Shown here: positions 24,180-36,052 of the stretch, piece by piece
How positions within the stretch are numbered: the first letter of the stretch is position 1
How the letters are laid out: each line of letters starts with the position of its first letter
Assembly: GCA_022376925.1 (NCBI GenBank)
Contig: JAIOJX010000031.1
Coordinates: 140,820,854 to 140,884,853, forward strand
Direction of reading: 5' to 3'
Length of the DNA stretch: 64,000 nt
DNA from: Tragulus kanchil
Taxonomy: Eukaryota > Chordata > Mammalia > Artiodactyla > Tragulidae
Notes under the pieces: generated by a model
Databases searched by the model: none
Seen by the model: only the letters and a program-made list of their open reading frames with translations
What the model was told of the DNA's origin: nothing
Position numbers and translations under genes: made by a program

Positions 24180-24361
24180 ATCTTGCTTACAGCAAGACTA
24201 GGGTTTTTTTCTTTTCAAGATTTTAAAAATACAGTTTTATTGGACTATAGTAGCTTTACAGTATTCGTTTCTACAGTGCAGCCACGTGTATCCCCTCTTT
24301 TTGGGATTTCCTTCCCACTGGGTCACCACAGGACATCGAGGAGAGTGCCTTGTGCGGTATA
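24180..24361 (-). mobile_element. L1 3'-end-like fragment (copy at 25360-25541)
   Basis: ACAGTTTTATTGGACTATAGTAGCTTTACA then CACAGGACATCGAGGAGAGTGCC and TGTGCGGTATACAG follow the antisense order of artiodactyl L1 3' ends. Duplicated by G. Confidence 0.55.
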
Positions 24362-24492
24362 CAGTTGTTTAGTCGCTCAGTCGTGTCTGACTCTTGGTGA
24401 CCCCACGGGCAGTAGCCCGCCAGGCTCCTCTGTCCATGGGATTCTCCAGGCTAGACTACTGGAGTGGGTGGCCACCTCCTTCTCCAGAGGGA
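24362..24492 (-). mobile_element. Bov-tA SINE fragment
   Basis: GTTTAGTCGCTCAGTCGTGTC, then CCCGCCAGGCTCCTCTGTCC and CCTTCTCCAGAG; it lacks the tRNA-like half. Confidence 0.88.
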
Positions 24493-25541
24493 GAGGAGAG
24501 TGAGTCAATTTAAAGAAAGCGAGTTAAGTACTCGTGGTCGTCCACATGGGACCAGGTTCTAGGGGAGGCTGGGATCATGGCTGACGGGTGCCAGTGGGTT
24601 GATGGATTGGCAGCTCAGGACGTGGACTTTGCTCCTTGAGGCCCGTGGCTGGCTGTGTCTTCGGGATGAGACAAGCCCACCTTGGAGGGTGATTTGTACC
24701 CTGTAGGGTCTGGGACCTGGGACTCAGAGGAAACGGATGTGGTGGCCCCAGGGTCGGGCCCCAAGGATTAGAAGTCCTTCCTCACCCTCCCCGCCCACCA
24801 CCCACCTTCTGAGAAGCAATCCAGGAAGCAAGCTCAGGCCGGAGTCCCTGGGACGTGGGTCCAGGGATTACATCCCGAGCAGATTAAAACGAGACAGGGA
24901 GAAATCTGAGGAATTTTAATGACTGCTACAGATCCCCAGAGTCCTGGTCCTCGTAGGGCGAACACGCAGGCCAGTGCTGTAGGCCGCAGCCCTCAGGGCC
25001 CGCCTTCCCTGCCTCCATCCAGCTCGCTGGGCTTCAAGCAGGGGGGGGGGGCCATGGGCCGTGAGAACGTTGTTTCGTCCAAACTTACCAGGTGCTCAGC
25101 TCGCTCACGGCTTCCCCACTTCCTCCCCCAGCTCCTGTCCACCTGTCAGACCTGGCCTGAGGGCTCAGGCTGGAGCAGAGGGCCGGGGCTTCAGCCTGGG
25201 GCTCCCTCAACCTCGTCCTTCCCAGAGCCCGTTCCACCTTCTACCAGGGATGGCACTTGACGTCACTCGTGTATTTTAACAGTTCCGTCTTTGTTCCGTA
25301 CGCAGTGTATTTTTTTAAACCTTGATTTCAGCCAGGACATCCCACCCATCGTTTTATTGATCTTGCTTACAGCAAGACTAGGGTTTTTTTCTTTTCAAGA
25401 TTTTAAAAATACAGTTTTATTGGACTATAGTAGCTTTACAGTATTCGTTTCTACAGTGCAGCCACGTGTATCCCCTCTTTTTGGGATTTCCTTCCCACTG
25501 GGTCACCACAGGACATCGAGGAGAGTGCCTTGTGCGGTATA

Positions 25542-25672
25542 CAGTTGTTTAGTCGCTCAGTCGTGTCTGACTCTTGGTGACCCCACGGGCAGTAGCCCGC
25601 CAGGCTCCTCTGTCCATGGGATTCTCCAGGCTAGACTACTGGAGTGGGTGGCCACCTCCTTCTCCAGAGGGA
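25542..25672 (-). mobile_element. Bov-tA SINE fragment, duplicate of 24362-24492
   Basis: Same sequence and same truncation at offset 1180, so a product of duplication G. Confidence 0.88.
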
Positions 25673-25963
25673 GAGGAGAGTGAGTCAATTTAAAGAAAGC
25701 GAGTTAAGTACTCGTGGTCGTCCACATGGGACCAGGTTCTAGGGGAGGCTGGGATCATGGCTGACGGGTGCCAGTGGGTTGATGGATTGGCAGCTCAGGA
25801 CGTGGACTTTGCTCCTTGAGGCCCGTGGCTGGCTGTGTCTTCGGGATGAGACAAGCCCACCTTGGAGGGTGATTTGTACCCTGTAGGGTCTGGGACCTGG
25901 GACTCAGAGGAAACGGATGTGGTGGCCCCAGGGTCGGGCCCCAAGGATTAGAAGTCCTTCCCT

Positions 25964-28154
25964 CACCCTCCCCGCCCACCACCCACCTTCTGAGAAGCAA
26001 TCCAGGAAGCAAGCTCAGGCCGGAGTCCCTGGGACGTGGGTCCAGGGATTACATCCCGAGCAGATTAAAACGAGACAGGGAGAAATCTGAGGAATTTTAA
26101 TGACTGCTACAGATCCCCAGAGTCCTGGTCCTCGTAGGGCGAACACGCAGGCCAGTGCTGTAGGCCGCAGCCCTCAGGGCCCGCCTTCCCTGCCTCCATC
26201 CAGCTCGCTGGGCTTCTGACGTGGGGCTGGGCTGGGGACCCTCACGGAGGTTTCCTCCCTCTGGCCTCCGGGCGTGGCTGGGAATCTCGGGCTTGGGTTT
26301 TAGGAGACTGTGATTTAGTGTTGGGGCCTTTGGGAGTTGGAATTTTCAGTTGTTAAGGAATCTGAGTTGGTGTGAGCAAGGAGGGTACTTTCGTGGCTTC
26401 TGTCGCTGTTCTGTCCCCAGGAAAGGCCAGCGAGGGTGGGCCTGACTCAGAATCCATCCAACAGATAGTTAATGAGTGTCTGCTACCCATCAAGCCCTGT
26501 CCTAGAGCAAAATGGACCCAGATCCCTGCCCCCAGGGAGCCTGTTGTTAGAGAAGGCTGGACCAGAGGCCGTGGACGAGCACCCTCTTCCGCCTGGGCCT
26601 CTGTCTGTCCCCAGGGGTGGGGGATGCTCTCTTTTGGGTGGACCTTCTCCAGCAGCTGGAGGAAAGGAGGAATAGCCTCGGCACCAGAGAAGACGTCTTT
26701 CCTGCCAGCTCCCGTGAGAAGGATCCTGGTGGACAGCTCCGCTTGGCTTAGCTGCAGCCGGGAGGCACGTGCTGGGCAGGTGGGACCTCTAGCTCCCACG
26801 GGTGGGTGACCTGTGGCCTGTGAGGCTTTGGTGTCCTCAGGGGAGTGGCCGCGGGCTCCGCCCGGTCTTGCTGCCTTGAGAGGAGGTGCCGTTTCTTTTG
26901 GGGTGCTCCCCCTTGAGATCTGGGTTCTGCTGGAATCAGGTCTGGAAGAGGGTGAGTCTGTCTCCCTCCCATCCCTGGGGAGGAGGGAATACCCAGCCCC
27001 TGACCGTGAAGCCTGGGCCCCCGGAAGCCTGCTCTAATATTACTGCCAACACCCACCTTCCCGCACCCTCCCCGCCCACCACCCACCTTCTGAGAAGCAA
27101 TCCAGGAAGCAAGCTCAGGCCGGAGTCCCTGGGACGTGGGTCCAGGGATTACATCCCGAGCAGATTAAAACGAGACAGGGAGAAATCTGAGGAATTTTAA
27201 TGACTGCTACAGATCCCCAGAGTCCTGGTCCTCGTAGGGCGAACACGCAGGCCAGTGCTGTAGGCCGCAGCCCTCAGGGCCCGCCTTCCCTGCCTCCATC
27301 CAGCTCGCTGGGCTTCTGACGTGGGGCTGGGCTGGGGACCCTCACGGAGGTTTCCTCCCTCTGGCCTCCGGGCGTGGCTGGGAATCTCGGGCTTGGGTTT
27401 TAGGAGACTGTGATTTAGTGTTGGGGCCTTTGGGAGTTGGAATTTTCAGTTGTTAAGGAATCTGAGTTGGTGTGAGCAAGGAGGGTACTTTCGTGGCTTC
27501 TGTCGCTGTTCTGTCCCCAGGAAAGGCCAGCGAGGGTGGGCCTGACTCAGAATCCATCCAACAGATAGTTAATGAGTGTCTGCTACCCATCAAGCCCTGT
27601 CCTAGAGCAAAATGGACCCAGATCCCTGCCCCCAGGGAGCCTGTTGTTAGAGAAGGCTGGACCAGAGGCCGTGGACGAGCACCCTCTTCCGCCTGGGCCT
27701 CTGTCTGTCCCCAGGGGTGGGGGATGCTCTCTTTTGGGTGGACCTTCTCCAGCAGCTGGAGGGGAAAGGAGGAATAGCCTCGGCACCAGAGAAGACGTCT
27801 TTCCTGCCAGCTCCCGTGAGAAGGATCCTGGTGGACAGCTCCGCTTGGCTTAGCTGCAGCCGGGAGGCACGTGCTGGGCAGGTGGGACCTCTAGCTCCCA
27901 CGGGTGGGTGACCTGTGGCCTGTGAGGCTTTGGTGTCCTCAGGGGAGTGGCCGCGGGCTCCGCCCGGTCTTGCTGCCTTGAGAGGAGGTGCCGTTTCTTT
28001 TGGGGTGCTCCCCCTTGAGATCTGGGTTCTGCTGGAATCAGGTCTGGAAGAGGGTGAGTCTGTCTCCCTCCCATCCCTGGGGAGGAGGGAATACCCAGCC
28101 CCTGACCGTGAAGCCTGGGCCCCCGGAAGCCTGCTCTAATATTACTGCCAACAA
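25964..28154 (+). repeat. Tandem duplication H, offset 1100-1102
   Basis: Copy 1 is 25964-27052 and copy 2 is 27064-28154, with a 2-bp G insertion near 27763. Its first 250 bp are also the end of duplication G copy 2, so 24783-25037 is present three times. Confidence 0.92.
26455..26560. repeat. L2/MIR-like remnant (copy at 27555-27660)
   Basis: AACAGATAGTTAATGAGTGTCTGC, CAAGCCCTGTCCTAGAGC and TCCCTGCCCCCAGGGAGCCT match the layout of old L2/MIR repeats. Confidence 0.5.
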
Positions 28155-30330
28155 CCTCTATCCTTGTGGGTGGAGCAGATTTGTGAGGCCAGAGAGCGTT
28201 CTGCGGGGGGCAGGGGGACAGAAATAACCAAAGTCCGCAGGTTAGAGGTGAGTGTTGGAGCTGGGGACACGGACGCCCAGAAAGCGGATGACCCTCTCCT
28301 CACTCTTGATTCCTCAGCGGAGCCCCACAGGAGGGGCTCCCCACTGCTGGGCATGGGGGAGCTGGAACCCCGGGAAGTCTGTGCTCGAAGCCCCACGAGC
28401 CCCACGGTGGCCCGGCGCCCCATTCTCCAGATGAGGAGCCCTAGCTCCAGCCTGTCACTTTAGTGACCTCAAGCTGGCCCCTTATCCCCTGGTGGAGTCT
28501 CAGGCTCTCTCCTCTCTTGTCAAGTGGGTTCTGGTGGGTGATTTTGCTAAAGTAGATTTCATGGCCCAAATGACCCCTGGGGATACTTCCTTTAAAAACT
28601 GAAGCAATTTTGTTGCCGTTTGCGGCTCCTCCTTCCCCCTCCCTGGCCTCCCCCTGCTCTCTGGGGTGACCGTGGATATGGCACGCGCGCGTGTGGGGGG
28701 GGGTACACCAGTAGAATCGTACCCTGTGTGTCTTCCACGTGGCGTGGGTTCTGAGGTGTGAGGCTCTCCCGAGTCTCCGCGTGGCCCTCCACGCATAGGT
28801 CCAGCACACTTCCCCGTGTTCGGCGTGTTCCGGACTGTGGGCCCCGTGTGCAGCGGCATCGGCCTCAGCATGGCTGAACTGGAACACGTTCCCTGGTGCG
28901 CACAGAGGCGTGCGGTCCCAGGGTGGCCGCCGAGGCAGCGAATCGCTGGGTATTAGGGGTTTGCAGGGATACAGTGGGAGACTGTTCCAAGCACGTGGCA
29001 GGAACAGGGCGATACAGGAGGAGAGCGGCTCGCACTTGCGTTGCCCTCCTCTGCATCAGACTCCATCCTGGGCATTTGGTCTGTGTGTTCTTCCTAACTC
29101 CTCTTTGACATCAAAATCCACATTTTGTAGAGGAACAGAACGGGGGCCCGAGGGGTGAAGCAGGGCATCTGCTCTCACTCACTCCCGAGGGTGGGCAGAG
29201 GGGTCTATTTTATTAACTGTCTCCTCCCATAAACCAACCGTGAAGCCTGGGCCCCCGGAAGCCTGCTCTAATATTACTGCCAACAACCTCTATCCTTGTG
29301 GGTGGAGCAGATTTGTGAGGCCAGAGAGCGTTCTGCGGGGGGCAGGGGGACAGAAATAACCAAAGTCCGCAGGTTAGAGGTGAGTGTTGGAGCTGGGGAC
29401 ACGGACGCCCAGAAAGCGGATGACCCTCTCCTCACTCTTGATTCCTCAGCGGAGCCCCACAGGAGGGGCTCCCCACTGCTGGGCATGGGGGAGCTGGAAC
29501 CCCGGGAAGTCTGTGCTCGAAGCCCCACGAGCCCCACGGTGGCCCGGCGCCCCATTCTCCAGATGAGGAGCCCTAGCTCCAGCCTGTCACTTTAGTGACC
29601 TCAAGCTGGCCCCTTATCCCCTGGTGGAGTCTCAGGCTCTCTCCTCTCTTGTCAAGTGGGTTCTGGTGGGTGATTTTGCTAAAGTAGATTTCATGGCCCA
29701 AATGACCCCTGGGGATACTTCCTTTAAAAACTGAAGCAATTTTGTTGCCGTTTGCGGCTCCTCCTTCCCCCTCCCTGGCCTCCCCCTGCTCTCTGGGGTG
29801 ACCGTGGATATGGCACGCGTGCGTGTGTGGGGGGGTACACCAGTAGACTCGTACCCTGTGTGTCTTCCACGTGGCGTGGGTTCTGAGGTGTGAGGCTCTC
29901 CCGAGCCTCCGCGTGGCCCTCCACGCATAGGTCTAGCACACTTCCCCGTGTTCGGCGTGTTCCGGACTGTGGGCCCCGTGTGCAGCGGCATCGGCCTCAG
30001 CATGGCTGAACTGGAACACGTTCCCTGGTGCGCACAGAGGCGTGCGGTCCCAGGGTGGCCGCCGAGGCAGCGAATCGCTGGGTATTAGGGGTTTGCAGGG
30101 ATACAGTGGGAGACTGTTCCAAGCACGTGGCAGGAACAGGGCGATACAGGAGGAGAGCGGCTCGCACTTGCGTTGCCCTCCTCTGCATCAGACTCCATCC
30201 TGGGCATTTGGTCTGTGTGTTCTTCCTAACTCCTCTTTGACATCAAAATCCACATTTTGTAGAGGAACAGAACGGGGGCCCGAGGGGTGAAGCAGGGCAT
30301 CTGCTCTCACTCACTCCCGAGGGTGGGCAG
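28104..30330 (+). repeat. Tandem duplication I, offset 1132
   Basis: Copy 1 is 28104-29198 and copy 2 is 29236-30330. A 38-bp filler at 29199-29236 matches neither flank. This pair carries several substitutions (around 28687-28715, 28771 and 28800 against their partners), more than most other pairs. Its first 50 bp overlap duplication H, so that short piece is also triplicated. Confidence 0.9.
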
Positions 30331-31211
30331 GCAGATGCCTGACTCCCAGGTCCAGCTGGGGTCTGGGAGCGGCGCATCCCTGCCCTGCCCGGCCAGGGCT
30401 CGCTGTCCGAGGGGCCTGCCACAGCGGCACCGGTTCCCCAGCAGCGCCCCGAGCAGAGGCACGCCGACTGTTGCAGTGTGCCGGGAGGAGGGAGCACGCC
30501 AGGAATTTCCTGGATGGCCTCCAGGGCAGACGGCTTGGATCTCAGGGTTACGGGGCGGCTGGGTCCTGCCTCCCGCCCTTCCCTTGGCTTGTCCCAGCCC
30601 CGTGCCTTCTTGGAATCTAGACGCTGCGCCGTGTTCTCTGGGCACCAGGAGTTTCCTTTGAAACTTCGTGGCACCGACATCTGTTAGCTCTTAGAGAACA
30701 GAAGGATTGACCAAGAACTGCTGGAGCAGGCGGTGGGGAACGATATTAAGCCCAGGAGTATGTAGTCTCAAAGACAAAGAGGAAAAACCCCAACCGAACT
30801 CCAGCCGGCTCCCCAAGGCCCTGCTTTGATGTGGGTTCCCGTCCCCGGAGGCCTTATAAGGCATTGCGCCTGCAATTCTGGGCTCTGGACTGGTGCTGGC
30901 TGCACACCAGTGACCGGAGGAGCTGGCCCCTTGTCCCGGGGCCCAGCGTGGGGCAGAGGAGGGCAGCGCTTGGACGTGGGGGGAGGCGGGTCTGGGCCCT
31001 GTCGGCCACCAAGCCTGGCACCCGGTTGGGTGGCGTAGGAGGTGTGGGGGTCCAAGAAGGCCTTTGATCAGAACTTGGAGCAGAGGCTGACTCTGACTGT
31101 CCTAGAGGCCAGAAAGAGGTGGACAGAGGCGGGAGTGTGATGGCTGAGTGGGTGAAGAGAGTAGTGAAGGAGGTCATGGCATAACACACCCCTACTCTGG
31201 CTTCTTATACG
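30331..31211. other. Unique GC-rich intron DNA
   Basis: No exon or repeat was recognised. A TCF/LEF-type CTTTGATGT lies at 30824-30832, alone and therefore weak. Confidence 0.45.
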
Positions 31212-31303
31212 GCAGTGGGGAGAAGGAAGTGGCAACCCATTCCAGTACTCTTGCCTGGAAAATTCCATGGACGGAGAAGCCTGGAAAGCTACAGTCCATA
31301 GAT
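31212..31303 (+). mobile_element. Bov-tA SINE 3' half
   Basis: GAAGGAAGTGGCAACCCATTCC, ACTCTTGCCTGGAAAATTCC and GGAGAAGCCTGGAAAGCTAC, ending where the TA tract begins; the tRNA-like half is absent. Confidence 0.85.
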
Positions 31304-31368
31304 TCTCAAATATATATATATATATATATTTATATAAATATAAATATATATATATATTAAATATATAA

Positions 31369-31408
<40 letters not shown>
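31304..31408 (+). repeat. (TA)n microsatellite
   Basis: About 100 bp of TATATA with interspersed AAATATAAA and TTTATA units between two Bov-tA SINEs. Confidence 0.95.
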
Positions 31409-31409
<1 letters not shown>

Positions 31410-31412
31410 TTA

Positions 31413-31622
31413 GGGCTTCCCTGATGGCTCAGGAGTGAGAAATATGCCTGCAATGCAGGAGACCTGGGTTCCATCCCTGGGTTGGGAGGAGCCCCCTGAA
31501 GGAGGGCATGGCAACCTTCCTCTGATCCACTCCAGTATTCTTGCCTGGAGAGTCTCCGTTGACAGAGGAGCCTGGCGGGCTGCAGTCCATGGGGTTGCAC
31601 AGAATCAGACACGACTGAAGGG
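31413..31622 (+). mobile_element. Bov-tA SINE
   Basis: Complete element from GGGCTTCCCTGATGGCTCAG to CAGACACGACTGAAGGGAC. Confidence 0.92.
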
Positions 31623-31624
31623 AC

Positions 31625-31730
31625 GAAGCAGTGGTAGCACAGGGCATGGGTGAGCGGTCTGGGCTCTGGAGCCACACAGCCTGCCTTTATTCCTGGCTCT
31701 GACACTTATTAGCTGTGTGCAAAGCCATCA
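31625..31730 (+). repeat. MIR element
   Basis: GGTCTGGGCTCTGGAGCCACA, then CCTGGCTCTGACACTTATTAGCTGTGTG, the classic sense MIR 5' half. Confidence 0.8.
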
Positions 31731-32339
31731 ACAGCCCCAGTCATGGTGTCGGAGGCAATGCTCAGACTCTCTGTGCAGCGGCTCTCACCTGCCCTGAGAC
31801 CAGATGACCGCTCTCGTCTCTGTGCTCAGCGGAGGAGACGGAGGCACCCTGGAGCTTCGCCTCCTTCGTCTAGAACGCCAGCGTATGTGAAGCAGAGCTG
31901 GGACTGGAATCGAGGTCTGAGCAACGCCCGTTCCGTGCGCTGCACCCTCTCTGCGGGGCTCCCACCGGGGCTCATGGCTCTGAGCCCTGTGTGCGAGGTT
32001 TCGGGTCAGGCCCCAGGCCCATCCTGCAGGAAGGCTCCCAGCCGCGGCCTGGCCCTGTCCCACACCTAGCAGGGAGGAGCTGTGGGGCCTTCTGAGTCCT
32101 GCCGGACAAATGGACGTGTGCAGCCTCTGACCCACTGGAGCTACTAACTGTGATCGTTTCTTACACATCTTTAAGCATGAGTCTTGGTCCCTGGCAAGTG
32201 CCAAGACTCTTGGCCGCCTTCCTCCACATGCCCGTGGGAGCCCCGATTCCAACTGTACCCGTTCAGGCCGGGCACCCCAAGGAGCTGGCTCCAGTCTTGG
32301 CTCTGCACATGATTCCCCATCCCGCAGCCTGGCCTCTTG

Positions 32340-34513
32340 GAGGCTCCTCTTCGTTGAACCCCAGGACTGCTGTGACTCCCGTTCTCTGGAGGTTTGGTGA
32401 CAATTCCAGTCATTCGGTGCCTCATGTATGGTGAGCGCTTGGTGATGCAAGTGACGGTCATTGGCGTTATGTTCCTATCTCAGTCCTTGAGGGCTGAGGC
32501 CCTTTCTCTGTAGGAAAAAATAGTAAACTATGATCCCTTTCACTTGCCAATTTGCAAATCATTTTTATGAGCCTTTGTTCCTTGAGCGTTGGAAAGAGCA
32601 GAGCTGTTATGATGATAAAGGGAGATAATGTAAAGTGTCTGGCACAGCACCCGGCACATAGGAAAGGCCCGGTAAGTGTGGGCTGACTTTTTATTGTTGT
32701 GGTTTTTCACTGTGGGCCCATTTTATAGGTGAGTCGGTTGATGTTTCCCAGAAGGCAGGGTCCGGCCCCACATCCAGGGAAGGGGAGGCCACGGAGGCAG
32801 GATGTGATCCTGGGTCTGATTCAACATTTTATGTGGGCTCTGGCCTGGTGAGTCAAAGCCTGAGGACCGCAGACACCGCACGCCCCAGGCCCCGTGCTAT
32901 CTGGGTCGTGGAGGAAAGGAGCATTTGCCATAGTTGAGCAGCTGCACAGCACGGGGTGTCCGCAGACCATGGTGCTGAGGCGCCGTCGATGTGTTGCACA
33001 GAGCCGGCTGAGGTTTAGTGGGAAGAGACCAAGCCCAGAACTTGCCAGAAGCCTGCTTTCACATGCAGAGACGAATCTTTCGTATGTCAGAGAGCGGGGT
33101 CAGCTCAGCGGACAGCTCTTCTCAGGGAGCCTTGTCACCATCTTCAGAGGGCTGACTCTGGGTGCAGGCATCGTTAGGGGGCTTCCAGAAGGCTGCTTTG
33201 TGGCTGGTGACGTTTGGAGCCTTTAAACGCCTCTGAGCGTGCCAGGGAAATGATGCCAGCTCCCAGAAGGTTTCATCTCATGGGTCCCGTCCGCCCTGCC
33301 AGGAGCGGTCAGGAGGGCGCAGAGGTCAGTGCTGGCCCCCAGCCTCCACCGGGCCTCCGCGCGAGCGGGTCTCTTGCTCCCCTTGAAGCCGGTCCCCCGC
33401 TCCTGTGAGGAACGCTGCCTGCCATGTGAGGCTCCTCTTCGTTGAACCCCAGGACTGCTGTGACTCCCGTTCTCTGGAGGTTTGGTGACAATTCCAGTCA
33501 TTCGGTGCCTCATGTATGGTGAGCGCTTGGTGATGCAAGTGACGGTCATTGGCGTTATGTTCCTATCTCAGTCCTTGAGGGCTGAGGCCCTTTCTCTGTA
33601 GGAAAAAATAGTAAACTATGATCCCTTTCACTTGGCAATTTGCAAATCATTTTTATGAGCCTTTGTTCCTTGAGCGTTGGAAAGAGCAGAGCTGTTATGA
33701 TGATAAAGGGAGATAATGTAAAGTGTCTGGCACAGCACCCGGCACATAGGAAAGGCCCGGTAAGTGTGGGCTGACTTTTTATTGTTGTGGTTTTTCACTG
33801 TGGGCCCATTTTATAGGTGAGTCGGTTGATGTTTCCCAGAAGGCAGGGTCCGGCCCCACATCCAGGGAAGGGGAGGCCACGGAGGCAGGATGTGATCCTG
33901 GGTCTGATTCAACATTTTATGTGGGCTCTGGCCTGGTGAGTCAAAGCCTGAGGACCGCAGACACCGCACGCCCCAGGCCCCGTGCTATCTGGGTCGTGGA
34001 GGAAAGGAGCATTTGCCATAGTTGAGCAGCTGCACAGCACGGGGTGTCCGCAGACCATGGTGCTGAGGCGCCGTCGATGTGTTGCACAGAGCCGGCTGAG
34101 GTTTAGTGGGAAGAGACCAAGCCCAGAACTTGCCAGAAGCCTGCTTTCACATGCAGAGACGAATCTTTCGTATGTCAGAGAGCGGGGTCAGCTCAGCGGA
34201 CAGCTCTTCTCAGGGAGCCTTGTCACCATCTTCAGAGGGCTGACTCTGGGTGCAGGCATCGTTAGGGGGCTTCCAGAAGGCTGCTTTGTGGCTGGTGACG
34301 TTTGGAGCCTTTAAACGCCTCTGAGCGTGCCAGGGAAATGATGCCAGCTCCCAGAAGGTTTCATCTCATGGGTCCCGTCCGCCCTGCCAGGAGCGGTCAG
34401 GAGGGCGCAGAGGTCAGTGCTGGCCCCCAGCCTCCACCGGGCCTCCGCGCGAGCGGGTCTCTTGCTCCCCTTGAAGCCGGTCCCCCGCTCCTGTGAGGAA
34501 GCGCTGCCTGCCA
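32340..34513 (+). repeat. Tandem duplication J, offset 1088
   Basis: Copy 1 is 32340-33424 and copy 2 is 33428-34513. I saw one substitution (CTTGCCAAT against CTTGGCAAT) and a single-base indel near the copy end (GAGGAACGC against GAGGAAGCGC). Each copy holds the same MIR-like fragment. Confidence 0.92.
32590..32695 (+). repeat. MIR 3' part (copy at 33678-33783)
   Basis: GGAGATAATGTAAAGTGTCTGGCACAGCACCCGGCACATAGG is the sense MIR 3' part. Duplicated by J. Confidence 0.75.
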
Positions 34514-35190
34514 GCCTTTCTGGGGACGCGGCATCCGTCTCTCTCCGGCATGAGAGATCGGCGTTAATTGGCTGCCGGGGCGTCCCAGCCATCTAATGAT
34601 GCCAGCCGAGCGCGGCCCTTTCCTGTCACCGTCTCCCGGCTCCCCTGTCAACTTGAGCGCTGTTAACACAAACAGCCCGTTTACAAGCCCGGGAAGGGTT
34701 CCGTGATTATCGTAATTGGTGGAGGAGGAGAGCGAAGACACCCTGACTCTAGGAATAAAGTCGCCTGGTTTTGAAGTCCATGGGACACCAGAAGTCTGAA
34801 TAACCACATTTGAACAACCTCTAAGAAAGGGTGTGTAATGCCCCTGAATGATTTGAAAGAAGAAAGAGAACAGAGACACAAGAGACTTATCTCCAGCTGT
34901 GTCCAATTGATAAGATCAGCTATACAAAGCATTGTTTTCCTTTTGTTAATCGAGGCGCACTCTTGGTTTTTCTTTTCAGCGTTTCCAGTGCAAGATTTTT
35001 TTTTTTCCCTTCTAATTTTTGAAGAGGGTGTTTCTTCTTTTTTTATATACATTTTTTTTTTCCCAAAAGGAGACGTTGCTGAGAGCTGCCGAGTTGAGGC
35101 TTTTTTGTTGCTTGTCTTTTTGTGGTTCAAGAAACACTGCTGTGGCATCGCTGTGAGCATTGAGGGAAAGAAAGCTGTGTGACTCTCCCC
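34514..35190. other. AT/homeobox-motif-rich intron stretch, possible conserved element
   Basis: After duplication J the sequence holds GCGTTAATTGGCTG, CCATCTAATGATGC, TGTTAACACAAACA and GATTATCGTAATTGG within about 170 bp, free of known repeats, then a T-rich stretch at 34980-35070. Enhancer function is inference only. Confidence 0.35.
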
Positions 35191-35353
35191 CGACACCCAG
35201 ACCTCATCTCTCCCCCAAAGAGGAGCATTTCTCAACCTGGGTTCCTCGGAACATAAATCCCGTGTGATGCTTTCAAAGAAAACTTCTGGTCTCAATAGAT
35301 TTCAGGGATGCAGCATAAAGCTACTGCTTAAATCAACCCAGAATATTCATCGG

Positions 35354-35622
35354 GGGGACGGATGCTGAAGCCGAAGCGCCAATCCTTTGGCCACCTGATG
35401 TGAAGAGACGACTCGTTGGAAAAGACCCTGATGCTGGGAAAAATAGAAGGCAGAAGGAGAAGGGGACGACAGAGGATGAGATGGTTGGATGGCACCACTG
35501 AGTCAATGGACATGAGTTTGGGCAAGCTCCAGGAGACGGTGAAGGACAGGCGAGCCTGGCGTGCAGCAGTCTATGGGGTCACAAAGAGTCGGACATGACT
35601 GGGCTTCTGAAGTGAACTGAAC
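35354..35622 (+). mobile_element. BovB LINE 3' end
   Basis: GGATGCTGAAGCCGAAGCGCC, CCCTGATGCTGGGAAAAATAG, GAGATGGTTGGATGGCACCAC and GTCACAAAGAGTCGGACATGAC in order. Confidence 0.9.
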
Positions 35623-35949
35623 TAGATAGGTGCAGTGTCTGTTACCATCCTAAGTCCTGTAGTAAAAAGTCTTGTTCACCTTTGCTTAAAACAAGCTTTT
35701 TCGATTGTGTCGCTCCTCTTGGCAGAATATCAATAAATACAGAAGACCGTTGGACGAGCACTGATCTATCTGGTCTCCCCTGTAACTAGATTTGTCCTAC
35801 CGGGTGGGGTCAGATAGATGGGACCTTTATTGACATCCTGACTGTTTTGCAGTCTGTGGACCTAACAGACTTCCCTTGCCCACCCAGCAGCACCTAGGTG
35901 GCAGCCTGGCCAGGCTGATTGGGAGCAACTCCTACATGGAATGAGATGG

Positions 35950-36051
35950 TGGTTTAGTCACTCAGTCATGTCCACCTCTTGCGGCTGCATGGACTGTAGC
36001 CCATGAGGCTCCTCTGTCCATGGGATTCTCCAGGCAAGAAGACTGGAGTGG
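35950..36051 (-). mobile_element. Bov-tA SINE, left part (interrupted)
   Basis: Antisense Bov-tA (TTTAGTCACTCAGTCATGTCC to GCAAGAAGACTGGAGTGG) stops where a second SINE begins and resumes at 36383. Confidence 0.88.
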
Positions 36052-36052
36052 G

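Larger units (their letters stand above)
23871..26217 (+). repeat. Tandem duplication G, offset 1180
   Basis: Copy 1 is 23871-25037 and copy 2 is 25051-26217. A poly-G run at about 25041-25051 sits at the joint. The single difference I noted is one C near 25961. Each copy contains the same L1-like piece and minus-strand Bov-tA piece. Confidence 0.93.

Noticed and set aside
24362..25672. Two Bov-tA insertions at matching positions as independent events
   Set aside because: Identical truncation points and flanks show that one insertion was copied by duplication G.
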